A stretch of DNA of 64,000 nucleotides, taken from the NCBI RefSeq assembly GCF_037860775.1, contig NZ_JBBEWC010000008.1, positions 334,603-398,602 of the forward strand, given 5' to 3'. The position numbers were made by a program, and so were the translations under genes. Every line of letters begins with the position of its first letter. The stretch's first letter is position 1. Below the pieces are notes generated by a model. It ran no database searches, had not been told where the DNA came from, and saw nothing but the letters and a program-made list of their open reading frames with translations. The DNA is from Emticicia soli (GTDB lineage: Bacteria > Bacteroidota > Bacteroidia > Cytophagales > Spirosomataceae). Shown here one piece after another: positions 43,639-52,422 of this stretch.

Positions 43639-44046
43639 ATGGAAAAAGATTTACTCGAAGAAGATAATATCCCCACAAATTTTGGCGATAGAATGGCCGA
43701 TAAAATAGCTTCTTTTGGTGGAAGCTGGACGTTCATCTTATCGTTTATGTCATTTCTATTTATCTGGATTTCCTTTAACATCTATTGGCTGAATAATAAA
43801 GGCTTTGACCCATATCCGTTTATTCTTTTAAATCTTATTCTATCATGCATTGCTGCGCTACAAGCGCCCGTAATTATGATGAGCCAGAACAGACAAGAAG
43901 AAAAAGACAGAGAGCGAGCCAAAGAAGATTTAAAAATTAACCAGAAGGCAGAAGAAGAAATAAGAAGCCTGCACGAAAAACTAGATTTGTTGATTCAACA
44001 GCATAAGGAGTTTAGAAAAGAAATGCAGACACGTAAGACGGAATGA
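43639..44046 (+). CDS. DUF1003 family membrane protein
   Basis: 135 residues with two membrane helices (SWTFILSFMSFLFIWISFNI and PFILLNLILSCIAALQAPVI) and the family pattern ADKIASFGGSW...NKGFDPYPFILLNL...QAPVIMMSQNRQ. The last ~45 residues are a charged coiled coil (EEEIRSLHEKLDLLIQQHKE). Function unknown; cytoplasmic-membrane location expected. Its stop codon lies within the first of two tandem ACGGAAT hairpins. Confidence 0.85.
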   Translation: MEKDLLEEDNIPTNFGDRMADKIASFGGSWTFILSFMSFLFIWISFNIYWLNNKGFDPYPFILLNLILSCIAALQAPVIMMSQNRQEEKDRERAKEDLKINQKAEEEIRSLHEKLDLLIQQHKEFRKEMQTRKTE

Positions 44047-44082
44047 TATTCCGTCAAGCAGTTCAACGGAATGCCATTCCGT
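44037..44082. repeat. two tandem hairpins with ACGGAAT stems
   Basis: GACGGAAT (44037-44044) pairs with ATTCCGTC (44048-44055); ACGGAAT (44066-44072) pairs with ATTCCGT (44076-44082). The first hairpin overlaps the DUF1003 stop codon at 44044-44046. No T tract follows. Confidence 0.6.
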
Positions 44083-44125
44083 GAAACAGAAGACTAGATT
44101 TTAAGAAAAGAACTATAAAAAGTAA

Positions 44126-44145
44126 GGCGAACCCAAAGGTTCGCC
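44126..44145 (-). terminator. terminator of proS
   Basis: On the minus strand GGCGAACC pairs with GGTTCGCC (4-nt loop TTTG) and is followed by TTACTTTTTA. It lies 27 bp past the proS stop codon. Confidence 0.8.
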
Positions 44146-44172
44146 TCGCTTATGAAAAACAAGATTGCTCAA

Positions 44173-45648
44173 TTAATAAGCTCTCGCAAATATTACACGT
44201 TTTGATGATGGTTTGCCTGTTAATATACAAGTACCTTCTTCCTCTTTGGCATCAAGCGGAATACAACGGATAGTTGCTTTGGTTAATTCCTTGATTTTCT
44301 CCTCAGTTTCAGAAGTACCATCCCAGTGGCAATGTAAGAAACCACCTTTTTCGATTTGTTCCTTAAATTCATCCCAGGTATTTACTTCAAAAGAGTTTTC
44401 TTTTCTGAAATTCAAAGCTTTCTCATAAATACTAGCCTGAATTTCATTCAATAAATCTTTCACATAAACTGCTATGCCTTCAAGCGGACGAGTTTCTTTG
44501 CTTAAGGTATCTCTACGAGCTACTTCAATCACACCGTTTTGTAGATCTCTCATACCAATTGCCATACGCACAGGCACACCTTTCAGCTCATATTCAGCAA
44601 ACTTCCAACCCGGGCGTTGTGCATCGCTATCATCAAACTTCACAGTTATGCCATAAGACTTCAATTCTTTCATAATTGGCGTAATAGTTTCTTTGATAGT
44701 TGCAAGGTCTTCTTCCCCTCTGTGAATAGGCACTATCACAACATGGATAGGGGCTAATTTTGGCGGTAATACAAGACCGTTGTCGTCAGAGTGAGCCATA
44801 ATCAAAGCACCCATCAGGCGTGTACTAACACCCCACGATGTACCCCATACATAGTCAAGTTTCCCTTCTTTTGATTGAAACTTCACATCAAATGCCTTAG
44901 CAAAGTTTTGGCCTAAAAAGTGAGACGTACCAGCCTGCAACGCTTTACCGTCTTGCATCATGGCTTCAATACACATGGTTTCTTCGGCACCTGCAAAACG
45001 CTCATTGGCCGATTTAAAACCCTTTACCACAGGCACAGCCATAAACTCTTCGGCAAAGGTAGCATATACATCAAGCATTTGCTTGGTTTCGGCTATGGCT
45101 TCGTCGCTGGTTGAGTGGGCTGTGTGGCCTTCCTGCCACAAAAACTCTGCTGTACGTAAAAACATACGTGTACGCATTTCCCAACGAACAACGTTTGCCC
45201 ATTGGTTAATCAGAATCGGCAGGTCACGGTAAGATTGTATCCAGTTTTTATAGGTGTTCCAGATAATAGCCTCACTCGTTGGTCTCACAACCAGTTCTTC
45301 TTCGAGTTTAGCTTCGGGGTCAACCATGAGTGTGCCAGGCTTTTCAGGGTTATTTTTTAAGCGATAATGCGTTACTACTGCACATTCTTTGGCAAACCCT
45401 TCGGCATTTTTTTCTTCTGCTTCAAACAAGCTTTTGGGTACAAAAAGCGGGAAATATGCATTGGTATGCCCTGTTTCTTTAAACTTATCGTCTAAAGCAC
45501 GTTGCATTTTTTCCCAGATTGAAAACCCGTAAGGTTTGATAACCATACATCCTCTTACCGCTGAATTCTCAGCCAAATCTGCTCGCTTAACTAATTCGTT
45601 GTACCACTCCGAATAATTTTCACTACGTTTTGGAAGCCCTTTACTCAT
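44173..45648 (-). CDS. proS: prolyl-tRNA synthetase, archaeal/type 3
   Basis: 491 residues, the short class II ProRS form without the bacterial editing insert. Class II landmarks: motif 1 near KPYGFSIWEKMQRALDDKFK, motif 2 TEEELVVRPTSEAIIWNTYK and FLRTAEFLWQEGH, and motif 3 region PGWKFAEYELKGVPVRMAIG. The C-terminal Zn-type domain ends in KRVIFARAY, the usual ProRS-3 terminus with a Tyr carboxylate. It charges tRNA-Pro with proline in the cytoplasm. Translated alone, with its own terminator and a possible -7 box at 45779-45786. Confidence 0.95.
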   Translation of the reverse strand: MSKGLPKRSENYSEWYNELVKRADLAENSAVRGCMVIKPYGFSIWEKMQRALDDKFKETGHTNAYFPLFVPKSLFEAEEKNAEGFAKECAVVTHYRLKNNPEKPGTLMVDPEAKLEEELVVRPTSEAIIWNTYKNWIQSYRDLPILINQWANVVRWEMRTRMFLRTAEFLWQEGHTAHSTSDEAIAETKQMLDVYATFAEEFMAVPVVKGFKSANERFAGAEETMCIEAMMQDGKALQAGTSHFLGQNFAKAFDVKFQSKEGKLDYVWGTSWGVSTRLMGALIMAHSDDNGLVLPPKLAPIHVVIVPIHRGEEDLATIKETITPIMKELKSYGITVKFDDSDAQRPGWKFAEYELKGVPVRMAIGMRDLQNGVIEVARRDTLSKETRPLEGIAVYVKDLLNEIQASIYEKALNFRKENSFEVNTWDEFKEQIEKGGFLHCHWDGTSETEEKIKELTKATIRCIPLDAKEEEGTCILTGKPSSKRVIFARAY

Positions 45649-45988
45649 AAATTGTTTGATAAATAATTAAACTTTATACCCTGAAATGAATCTAATAGAT
45701 ATATGTTTCGTTAATATTATATCTACGAAAAGCACAATCTGGTCTGATTTTAATCAAACTTTCATTCAGATTGGCTTGCAAAGATAAGTTTTTATATTAA
45801 GTTTGTCATAGATAATTATGTTACTTTTAGGTAGCATAAGGCTAAACAAACAAAAGTGTGTGCGAGAGGCGGGGTTTGTAAAAAATTTGTTATTTTTTTT
45901 TAATGCCGTACAACCTTTTTAAACGCTCGCGCATCATTCACATAGAATGAAGTTTATTTTTAGTTCACAATTAATTATTAGAGATAAA
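45649..45988. other. 340-bp gap upstream of proS and the Gly-rich lipoprotein gene
   Basis: A minus-strand TATCTTTG (45779-45786) is a candidate -7 element for proS, implying a leader of about 120 nt. I see no ORF, repeat or riboswitch-like fold in the rest, which includes AT tracts such as a T9 run before 45900. Confidence 0.4.
45779..45786 (-). promoter_or_regulatory. putative -7 element of proS
   Basis: Minus strand TATCTTTG, matching TAnnTTTG, 131 nt upstream of the ATG; no -33 TTG seen. Confidence 0.35.
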
Positions 45989-47278
45989 ATGAACACTTTG
46001 AAATCTTTCAGGTATCTATCGGTCGCAGTGCTTCTGGGTACTTGGGGTTGTAGTCAAAAACAAGTTGCTACCAAAGGTGATTACGATGACCTTTACGGCT
46101 CGTCGAAAGATGCGCCGCAGGTAACTTATAAAACTTCTACGCAACCTTCAAATATTTACCAAAATCCTGACTATACAGATAATCTTCGTTATCAGAGAGA
46201 GGAAACTCCTGTTCAAGCTGAAGGAACTGACGAGTATTTTGATGAGAACTATGTAAACTCTCGTAAAGTACAACGTAGTTACTCGGCAGAGCCGGGTTAT
46301 TCTTCGGGTTTCTCTGATGGTTATCAGTCAGGTTGGAATGATTACGCATGGAGTCAACCTGTAGGTTGGGCCAGCCCTTTCAACCGTTTCGGTTATAATT
46401 CTCCATTCGGATTTAATTCATGGAATTCGTGGGGTGGATTTAACAGCTTTAACATCGGCTTTGGCCTAGGCTACGGCTTTGGTAATGGCTGGGGTGGTTG
46501 GGGTAACCGTTTCTACGACCCATTCTGGGGTGGTGGTTTCTACAACCCATATTATGCAATGTATAGCCCTTGGGGCATGGGTGGCTGGGGTAGTCCGTGG
46601 GGTTTCAGCCCTTATGATTACTACGGTTATGGTGGATACGGTGGTTTTGGCGGATTTGGCGGCTATTATGGCTATCCACGCTATATTTACAACGTTACAT
46701 CAGGTGTAGATGGTTTAGCAAGAACACGTACGTATGGCCCACGTGATGGCGGTAGAGCTTCGGGCGTTTACAACGACCGTTTCAATAATACTGCTGTAAG
46801 AAATGTAGAAAATGCTCGTCGTGGCGATGCTAACGCAAGAAGCTACTCAGGTTCTGGTACAGGTAGAAGCTATTCAAACAGCGATGGCTACTATGCCACA
46901 CCAAGAAGAAATGGCGCAGGCAACTCATCGTTCAGCAACTCTCCAAACTCACGTTCAAGCAGCAGCAGTAGCAGCAGCGATGCCTACTACGCTCGCCCTC
47001 GTAGAAATGGTGGTTATGAAGGTAGTAATTCTGCCAGAACGTATGATTACAGCCGTCCTTCTTCATCTTCTTCTCGTTCATCTAATAGCTGGTCGAGCGG
47101 AAGCGGTAACACAAGAAGCTCATCAAGAGGTTCTGATAGCTGGTCAAGAAGCCCATCTTCAAATTCAACATGGAGTGCACCTAGCCGTAGTTCAAGCTCA
47201 AGCAGCAGCGGTAGCGTAGGTGGTTCTCGTGGTGGTGGTGGTAGCAGCGGTGGCGGCGGTAGCCGTGGCCCAAGATAA
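45989..47278 (+). CDS. Gly/Ser/Tyr-rich low-complexity lipoprotein
   Basis: The ATG at 45989 gives 429 residues with lipobox at about residue 21 (LSVAVLLGTWGC). After ~110 residues of ordinary composition, residues ~125-250 are rich in Gly, Trp, Tyr and Phe (SWNSWGGFNSFNIGFGLGYG, YGYGGYGGFGGFGGYYGYP), and residues ~280-429 are Ser/Arg/Gly-rich with poly-Ser runs and repeats of the YYATPRRNG/YYARPRRNG type, ending GGGGSRGPR. No enzyme family is recognised. Such compositions are typical of flexible surface or matrix lipoproteins with aggregation tendency; function unknown. Confidence 0.75.
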   Translation: MNTLKSFRYLSVAVLLGTWGCSQKQVATKGDYDDLYGSSKDAPQVTYKTSTQPSNIYQNPDYTDNLRYQREETPVQAEGTDEYFDENYVNSRKVQRSYSAEPGYSSGFSDGYQSGWNDYAWSQPVGWASPFNRFGYNSPFGFNSWNSWGGFNSFNIGFGLGYGFGNGWGGWGNRFYDPFWGGGFYNPYYAMYSPWGMGGWGSPWGFSPYDYYGYGGYGGFGGFGGYYGYPRYIYNVTSGVDGLARTRTYGPRDGGRASGVYNDRFNNTAVRNVENARRGDANARSYSGSGTGRSYSNSDGYYATPRRNGAGNSSFSNSPNSRSSSSSSSSDAYYARPRRNGGYEGSNSARTYDYSRPSSSSSRSSNSWSSGSGNTRSSSRGSDSWSRSPSSNSTWSAPSRSSSSSSSGSVGGSRGGGGSSGGGGSRGPR

Positions 47279-47369
47279 TAGCCCGCTATCAAAAACAATT
47301 AGGGTAATAAGTTTGTTAAGCTCGTATGAGTAAACGTGGAAACGTTCTAGAGTATAGTAAAATATTCAG

Positions 47370-47406
47370 AAACCTCGCTGGATCATCATTGTTTGGCGAG
47401 GTTTTC
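47370..47406 (+). terminator. terminator after the Gly-rich lipoprotein gene
   Basis: AAACCTCGC (47370-47378) pairs with GCGAGGTTT (47396-47404) around a 17-nt loop; the sequence TTCTATT follows. It lies 91 bp past the stop. Confidence 0.65.
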
Positions 47407-47515
47407 TATTAAAAAAGCTTTGGTAATTGTACCCTTAAAAAAGAAGAATGATTAAACAACTACTCGGATAAATTATCCTTGTTACAAATTCTTCAATCAT
47501 AAAGTTTATAAGAAA

Positions 47516-49048
47516 ATGAAAATCTCACGCATTCTGATTACAACTTCTCTATTAATGGGAGGAATCGGAGCTAAGGCACAATTGAATTTAGGTGGGCACT
47601 TTTATGGTGAAGATGCCTTTAGATTCTCTGAATCGAAAATTTCCGGCTCTGCCCGTATGCAAGGCTTAGGTGGCGGATACGTTTCTTTGGGTGCCGATGC
47701 CACTAACAACTACACAAATCCCGCAGGTTTAGGTTTTTATAACCGCTCTGAGCTGAGCATTACACCAGTACTTAATTCTGTAAACGTATCATCGTTATAT
47801 GCAGGCGGTACAACCAATAGAAGCAATACCAGCCCAAATATCGGGCAGCTAGGTTTGATATTCAGCAATAGCGGTATCGGAACCCGCAAAAAACGCTCGG
47901 CATTTGCTGTTACTTATTCACGTCAAAATAGTTTTTTGGCAAATACCAATTATACAGGTACAAACCAACGCAGCTCAATGGCCGATTTCTTTGCTGAAAG
48001 AGCTACCATAAGAGGTGCAAACTCAACCACACTCGACCAGGAATTTAACCCTAATACAGGAATAGCCTCTTCGTCTACTGCCATGTATTACCAGTCATAC
48101 CTTATCGACCCTTCGGCCAATGGCAATGCGCCTTATTATGTTATGGAAGAAGGCTTACCAGTGCAACAAACCGGCGATATTGCCACAACAGGCTCAACGA
48201 GCCAGTGGAATTTGGGTTATGGTATCAATTTCGACGATAAAACCTATATTGGTTTAGGTATTGGTTTTGTACGCTTAAACTATGACAACGTAACAACGCA
48301 TAATGAGCGATTCCCGACTGGTACGGTCTTTAATGGTTTTGAGTATGGCGAAGACCTATATGTGCGTGGAAGCGGTGTAAACTTCTCTGTTGGTGCTATC
48401 TACAAAGCTACTGAGAATGTGAGCTTAGGTGCCAGTTTAATAACACCATCGTGGATAAGCGTAAGCGAGCTTTATAATTCTCATATATTTATAGACCCAA
48501 AATCGGGTAATTCGGTAGTTCCGCAAGGAGCTGTTAGAAATATTGCAACTGAAGAAAATGTGTTTTCGTACTCGCTTACAACGCCTTTGAAAGCAAGCGG
48601 TGGAGCAACATTTTTCTTTCCTAATAAAGCAGGTTTTATTACTGCCGATGCCGAGTATGTAGGTTATAGAGGTATGGGTATCAAAGACCCTCAGGATGGG
48701 TCGTGGGGGCCTGAGCAAAAGAGACGTGTACAAAGTACTTTTAATGATGTTGTAAACGTGAAAGTAGGGGCAGAGTACCGTGTGCAGAATGTACGTGTGA
48801 GAGCAGGTGCTAAATTTATGCCAGACCCATACAAACAGAGAATTGACAACCTGAACCGCTCACAAATGCTTTTTACAGGTGGTATTGGCTACCGTTCGTC
48901 TAAATTCTTTATCGATTTAGCGGCAGTTTTCAACCAGTTCAAAAGTGCTTATACGCCTTATGAGTTGAGTAACCCACAAAATTATGCTTCGGCTAACCTA
49001 ACTACAAAAGCTACGAATTTTGTGGTATCAGTAGGTACTTTCTTCTGA
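47516..49048 (+). CDS. OMPP1/FadL/TodX-like outer membrane protein
   Basis: 510 residues with a signal (MKISRILITTSLLMGGIGAKAQ). The mature N terminus DAFRFSESKISGSARMQGLG followed by GGYVSLGADATNNYTNPAGL matches the start of FadL/OMPP1-type barrels of Bacteroidota, where N-terminal residues plug the pore. Many alternating strands follow, and the protein ends in TNFVVSVGTFF with a C-terminal aromatic residue usual for BAM substrates. Members carry hydrophobic compounds across the outer membrane; the substrate is unknown. Own terminator downstream. Confidence 0.75.
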   Translation: MKISRILITTSLLMGGIGAKAQLNLGGHFYGEDAFRFSESKISGSARMQGLGGGYVSLGADATNNYTNPAGLGFYNRSELSITPVLNSVNVSSLYAGGTTNRSNTSPNIGQLGLIFSNSGIGTRKKRSAFAVTYSRQNSFLANTNYTGTNQRSSMADFFAERATIRGANSTTLDQEFNPNTGIASSSTAMYYQSYLIDPSANGNAPYYVMEEGLPVQQTGDIATTGSTSQWNLGYGINFDDKTYIGLGIGFVRLNYDNVTTHNERFPTGTVFNGFEYGEDLYVRGSGVNFSVGAIYKATENVSLGASLITPSWISVSELYNSHIFIDPKSGNSVVPQGAVRNIATEENVFSYSLTTPLKASGGATFFFPNKAGFITADAEYVGYRGMGIKDPQDGSWGPEQKRRVQSTFNDVVNVKVGAEYRVQNVRVRAGAKFMPDPYKQRIDNLNRSQMLFTGGIGYRSSKFFIDLAAVFNQFKSAYTPYELSNPQNYASANLTTKATNFVVSVGTFF

Positions 49049-49096
49049 TAAATGCCATAATTGGAATAACTGATGAAATACAAATAGAGTAAAAAT

Positions 49097-49126
49097 GAAA
49101 AGCCCAATCAACTGATTGGGCTTTTC
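49097..49126. terminator. bidirectional terminator between OMPP1-like gene and aroK
   Basis: GAAAAGCCCAATCA (49097-49110) and TGATTGGGCTTTTC (49113-49126) form a 14-bp stem; T-rich on both outer sides. Confidence 0.85.
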
Positions 49127-49151
49127 TGTTATAGGGACTGTTTTAGCAAAC

Positions 49152-49676
49152 CTATTGTATTTTCTTTGCAAACTCTGCTTCCAGTATCCACAAGATAGCT
49201 GCCGGGTCGGTATCACCTTCAATCGTAATATCAGCCTGCGTATAAAAAGGCAAGCGTTCGTTGTATTTTTCGGTGAGCGTAGTCAGTAAATCTTTGTTTT
49301 CGAGGTCGTAAAGTGGCCTTTCGTTTTTCTTCGATAACTGCATTCTTTCCAGAAGTCGGTTTGGTTTAACGTCCAGAAAAATACTTATACCATTTGCTTT
49401 AATGTATTCGAGCCCGTCCAGAAAACAAGGTACTCCACCACCGGTAGCTACCACAAGACGCATATCTTTTTGTATTTTTTTCAATTGTTGATTCTCGACT
49501 TTCCGGAAGTATTCTTCACCATTCAGGGCAAATATCTCCGAAATTTTCTTCCCCTCTGCGGTTTCAATTCTGGCATCTAAGTCAACAAATTCGTATCCTA
49601 AACTTTTGGCTAATTGCCTCCCCAAAGTACTTTTACCTGAAGATGGCATACCAACTAGAAAAATATTTGTAGTCAT
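49152..49676 (-). CDS. aroK: shikimate kinase
   Basis: 174 residues. Walker A loop GMPSSGKSTLGRQLAKSLG, shikimate-binding Asp-Leu-Asp in FVDLDARIE, the EEYFRKVE segment, the GGG loop VVATGGGVPCFL and the lid arginine region ERPLYDLEN (ERPLY is the usual R-P-L). It phosphorylates shikimate with ATP in the aromatic amino acid pathway; aroA lies about 8 kb away in the same window. It follows the DoxX/BT_3928 gene by 37 bp, suggesting one transcript. Confidence 0.95.
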   Translation of the reverse strand: MTTNIFLVGMPSSGKSTLGRQLAKSLGYEFVDLDARIETAEGKKISEIFALNGEEYFRKVENQQLKKIQKDMRLVVATGGGVPCFLDGLEYIKANGISIFLDVKPNRLLERMQLSKKNERPLYDLENKDLLTTLTEKYNERLPFYTQADITIEGDTDPAAILWILEAEFAKKIQ

Positions 49677-49713
49677 TCTGTCTGTTTGGGCGTAATTTAA
49701 TTAGTATATGTGT

Positions 49714-50823
49714 CTATTTTAATTTTTCTTCAAGTGTAGCCTTATCTGGTATGCTATGGTTACCCCATTTTCCTTTTACTACTCCATTTTGTAACAAAAT
49801 CACACATGGATTTGTTCGTGCCATTGTCTTTAAAACGGTTGCATCTGCAGTAAAATACGGCGTTGTAAGGCCATTTGTTTGCCTAAACTGTTCAAACTCA
49901 CTTTGTATAGCTGATGTTAGTACTAAAGGCTGAATGATGCTTCCTTCTACACTTTTAGCTAGTGCTTTTATTTCTGCTATCTGATTGCTATTTACATCTT
50001 TTATATTCTTGAAAACCAACAGTACTTTGTTGCCAATAAAAGTAGAGTCGGTGTACACATTTCCTTCCGAATCGTTTACAAAATAATCAGTGATTTTAGG
50101 CTTCACTTTATCATCATTCAGCGTAATTGACGATACATATTTATAGGCAGTGGTATCCATCAAAAACTCACTCGATTTTATCTCTTTATTAGCCTTTTTA
50201 TCCAGGAAAGTATATTCAAAAATAGGTTTCACACCCGTTGGCTTCATTTGCTCTGGTATGCTTTTGCCAATAGCATAAGGTAAGAAATCGATTGGTGGCA
50301 AATACATAATGGCATAAATACCTATACCAAATGATAGTATTGTAACCACAGCCATTACAGCGTGCAGGTTCGAATCTTTAAAGCCATTGCGGTAAATAAA
50401 AATAATCAGGATAAGAACCGTAAGGAATATGTCTTTGTTAAACGATGTCCACGGTTTTAGTTTCAGAAAATCGCCGAAACAACCGCAATCGGTTACTTTG
50501 TTGAAGTATGCCGAATAAAATGTAAGAAAAGTAAAAAACACAATAACAGCCAGTAGCAACCAAGCCGTAATTTTCATGCGGTACGATAGGAGCGTAGCCA
50601 CACCCAGAATTACTTCTAAGGCACAGAAAATCAACGAAAGTGCGAGTGAGTTATGGGCAAAGAACATGAAGAAATTTTGCAGGGCAGGAATATCCTGCGA
50701 AAAAACCTCAAAATATTCTTCTAGTTTAATACCTGTACCCACAGGGTCAACTACTTTAACAAAACCGGAGAAAATAAATATAACGCCTACAATAATGCGT
50801 GAAATGTGTGCGATAAGTTTCAT
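49714..50823 (-). CDS. BT_3928-type DoxX/MauE-like membrane protein with C-terminal thioredoxin-like part
   Basis: 369 residues. The first ~150 residues hold four membrane helices (ISRIIVGVIFIFSGFVKVVD, ALSLIFCALEVILGVATLLS, AWLLLAVIVFFTFLTFYSAY, DIFLTVLILIIFIYRNGF) with a CGCFGDFLKLKPW motif typical of DoxX/MauE redox proteins. The C-terminal ~200 residues, after a fifth helix, look like a periplasmic thioredoxin-like domain (LVFKNIKDVNSN, IILQNGVVKGKWG) but without a CxxC. Proposed role is redox or disulphide chemistry at the membrane; unproven. A -7-like TATATTTG lies at 50875-50882. Confidence 0.8.
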   Translation of the reverse strand: MKLIAHISRIIVGVIFIFSGFVKVVDPVGTGIKLEEYFEVFSQDIPALQNFFMFFAHNSLALSLIFCALEVILGVATLLSYRMKITAWLLLAVIVFFTFLTFYSAYFNKVTDCGCFGDFLKLKPWTSFNKDIFLTVLILIIFIYRNGFKDSNLHAVMAVVTILSFGIGIYAIMYLPPIDFLPYAIGKSIPEQMKPTGVKPIFEYTFLDKKANKEIKSSEFLMDTTAYKYVSSITLNDDKVKPKITDYFVNDSEGNVYTDSTFIGNKVLLVFKNIKDVNSNQIAEIKALAKSVEGSIIQPLVLTSAIQSEFEQFRQTNGLTTPYFTADATVLKTMARTNPCVILLQNGVVKGKWGNHSIPDKATLEEKLK

Positions 50824-50874
50824 AAATAAATAAGGTAAGGTTTAAAAAGTCAGCAAGAAAACCTGTTTATTGTG

Positions 50875-50882
50875 CAAATATA
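50875..50882 (-). promoter_or_regulatory. putative -7 element of the DoxX/aroK unit
   Basis: Minus strand TATATTTG, 51 nt upstream of the start at 50823; no well-spaced -33 TTG. Confidence 0.35.
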
Positions 50883-50933
50883 GCCTCGGCCTGAAAAGCC
50901 ATTTGTTAATTACTTGTTAACACAAGCAGAAAT

Positions 50934-51485
50934 TTATTGCTGGCTTTGGGCGTGCCCAAGTTTGATTAAACAAAACACAGCATAATTGATAATGTCCTGA
51001 TAACCCGCCTTTATACCCTCCGAAACGATGGTTTTGCCTTGGTTATCTTCTATTTGCTTAATTCTGAATAGTTTCATCAGAATAATATCGGTCATTGAGC
51101 TTACACGCATATCGCGCCATGCCTCGCCGTAGTCATGGTTTTTGTTGAATAGCAATTCCATTACTTCGGCAATTTCGGCATTGTATAAATCATGTAGCTG
51201 CTCAAATGGTATTTCTATTGTGGTTTCATCAACCAATTTCTGCTGAATCAATGCCATTACGCAATAATTGATAATGCCGATAAACTCAGGCACTTCGCCT
51301 TCATCAACCCTGCTGAATCCTTTATCCTGAATGGTTCTGATGCGTTGAGCTTTAATAAAAATCTGGTCGGTGATGCTAGGCAGGCGGAGTATTCGCCATG
51401 ATGTACCGTAATCTTTGTTTTTTTTCTCGAAAAGGTCCTGACAAATCTTTATAATATTGCGGTATTCAATCTCAGTTTGGTTCAT
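50934..51485 (-). CDS. DUF1599 domain-containing protein (two tandem repeats)
   Basis: 183 residues consisting of two copies of the DUF1599 unit: NKDYGTSWRILRLPSITDQI in the first half and NHDYGEAWRDMRVSSMTDII in the second, each followed by an IKxxRIxxIxDxxG helix. The family has no established function; it resembles nucleotide-pyrophosphatase-like or helical-bundle folds by its acidic/helical make-up, which is only an impression. Conserved next to folP in many Bacteroidota, as here, where it is divergent from folP and shares its intergenic region. Confidence 0.85.
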   Translation of the reverse strand: MNQTEIEYRNIIKICQDLFEKKNKDYGTSWRILRLPSITDQIFIKAQRIRTIQDKGFSRVDEGEVPEFIGIINYCVMALIQQKLVDETTIEIPFEQLHDLYNAEIAEVMELLFNKNHDYGEAWRDMRVSSMTDIILMKLFRIKQIEDNQGKTIVSEGIKAGYQDIINYAVFCLIKLGHAQSQQ

Positions 51486-51542
51486 GCAAGCAATCCGAAA
51501 CGGATAAATTTAAGGAATTCTGAATAATATATTCTATTATTG

Positions 51543-51573
51543 CAAAACTATAAAACTTCGGCACTTAAACCAA
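51543..51573 (-). promoter_or_regulatory. promoter of the DUF1599 gene, abutting the folP start
   Basis: Minus strand TTG (51571-51573), 20 nt, TAGTTTTG (51543-51550): full consensus match. The -33 element ends directly against the folP ATG at 51574, so transcription of the two divergent genes cannot be independent. Confidence 0.55.
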
Positions 51574-52422
51574 ATGAGCCACATAAAAACCTACCAAATT
51601 AAGCTCCCGAACGGGCAATTAATGGCTTTAAACAGGCCGACTGTTATGGGTATTCTGAATATTACGCCCGACTCTTTTTTTGAAGGTAGCCGCTACGAAG
51701 CCGATGCACAACAGGTTGTAGATACCGCTGCTAAAATGCTGGCAGACGGCGCAATTTTTATTGATATAGGGGGCTACTCAACCCGCCCAAGTGCAGCCGA
51801 AATCAGCATTAATGAAGAGATTGACAGAGTTGTGCCTGCCATTGAGGCTATAATGAAGCATTATCCTGATGCCATTATCTCTATCGATACTTTCCGTAGC
51901 TCGGTAGCAAAAGCGGCCGTGAAAGCAGGAGCGGCTATTATTAATGATATTGCAGGCGGAAACCTTGATACCGAAATGTTTCAGACCGTGGCCAATTTAG
52001 ATGTGCCTTATATTCTGATGCATAGCCGAGGTACACCCCAGACCATGACAAGCCTCAATCAATATAATAACCTGACGGTTGATGTAATTGGTGAGCTGCA
52101 AAGCAAGGTTTTTGAACTGCGGCAATTGGGTGTGAAAGATATTATACTCGACCCTGGTTTCGGATTTGCCAAAGGCCCTACGCAAGGCTTTGAAATGATG
52201 CGCAATTTACCGGCATTTCAGATACTGGAACTGCCTTTGTTGGTGGGTATTTCAAGAAAATCAATGATTTATAAAACGCTGAATGTTACTGCCGACGAAG
52301 CATTAAACGGTACAACTGCCCTAAACATGATTGCGCTTATAAACGGGGCGCATATTTTGCGTGTGCACGATGTAAAAGAGGCCGTTGAAACGGTAAAGCT
52401 ATACGAGGCTACCTACTTGTAA
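51574..52422 (+). CDS. folP: dihydropteroate synthase
   Basis: 282 residues with the two family signatures: MGILNITPDSFFEGSRY near the N terminus and IFIDIGGYSTRPSA around residue 65, plus DPGFGFAKGPTQGFEMMRNL and the phosphate-binding VGISRKSMIYKTL. It condenses p-aminobenzoate with hydroxymethyldihydropterin diphosphate to dihydropteroate, the sulfonamide target. The stop overlaps the end of the convergent SdpI-like gene by 14 bp. Confidence 0.95.
   Translation: MSHIKTYQIKLPNGQLMALNRPTVMGILNITPDSFFEGSRYEADAQQVVDTAAKMLADGAIFIDIGGYSTRPSAAEISINEEIDRVVPAIEAIMKHYPDAIISIDTFRSSVAKAAVKAGAAIINDIAGGNLDTEMFQTVANLDVPYILMHSRGTPQTMTSLNQYNNLTVDVIGELQSKVFELRQLGVKDIILDPGFGFAKGPTQGFEMMRNLPAFQILELPLLVGISRKSMIYKTLNVTADEALNGTTALNMIALINGAHILRVHDVKEAVETVKLYEATYL

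Noticed and set aside
46812..47298. Open frames on both strands in the low-complexity part of the Gly/Ser-rich lipoprotein gene
   Set aside because: They arise from repeated codons of the real gene (45989-47278) and show no signal, start context or family match.
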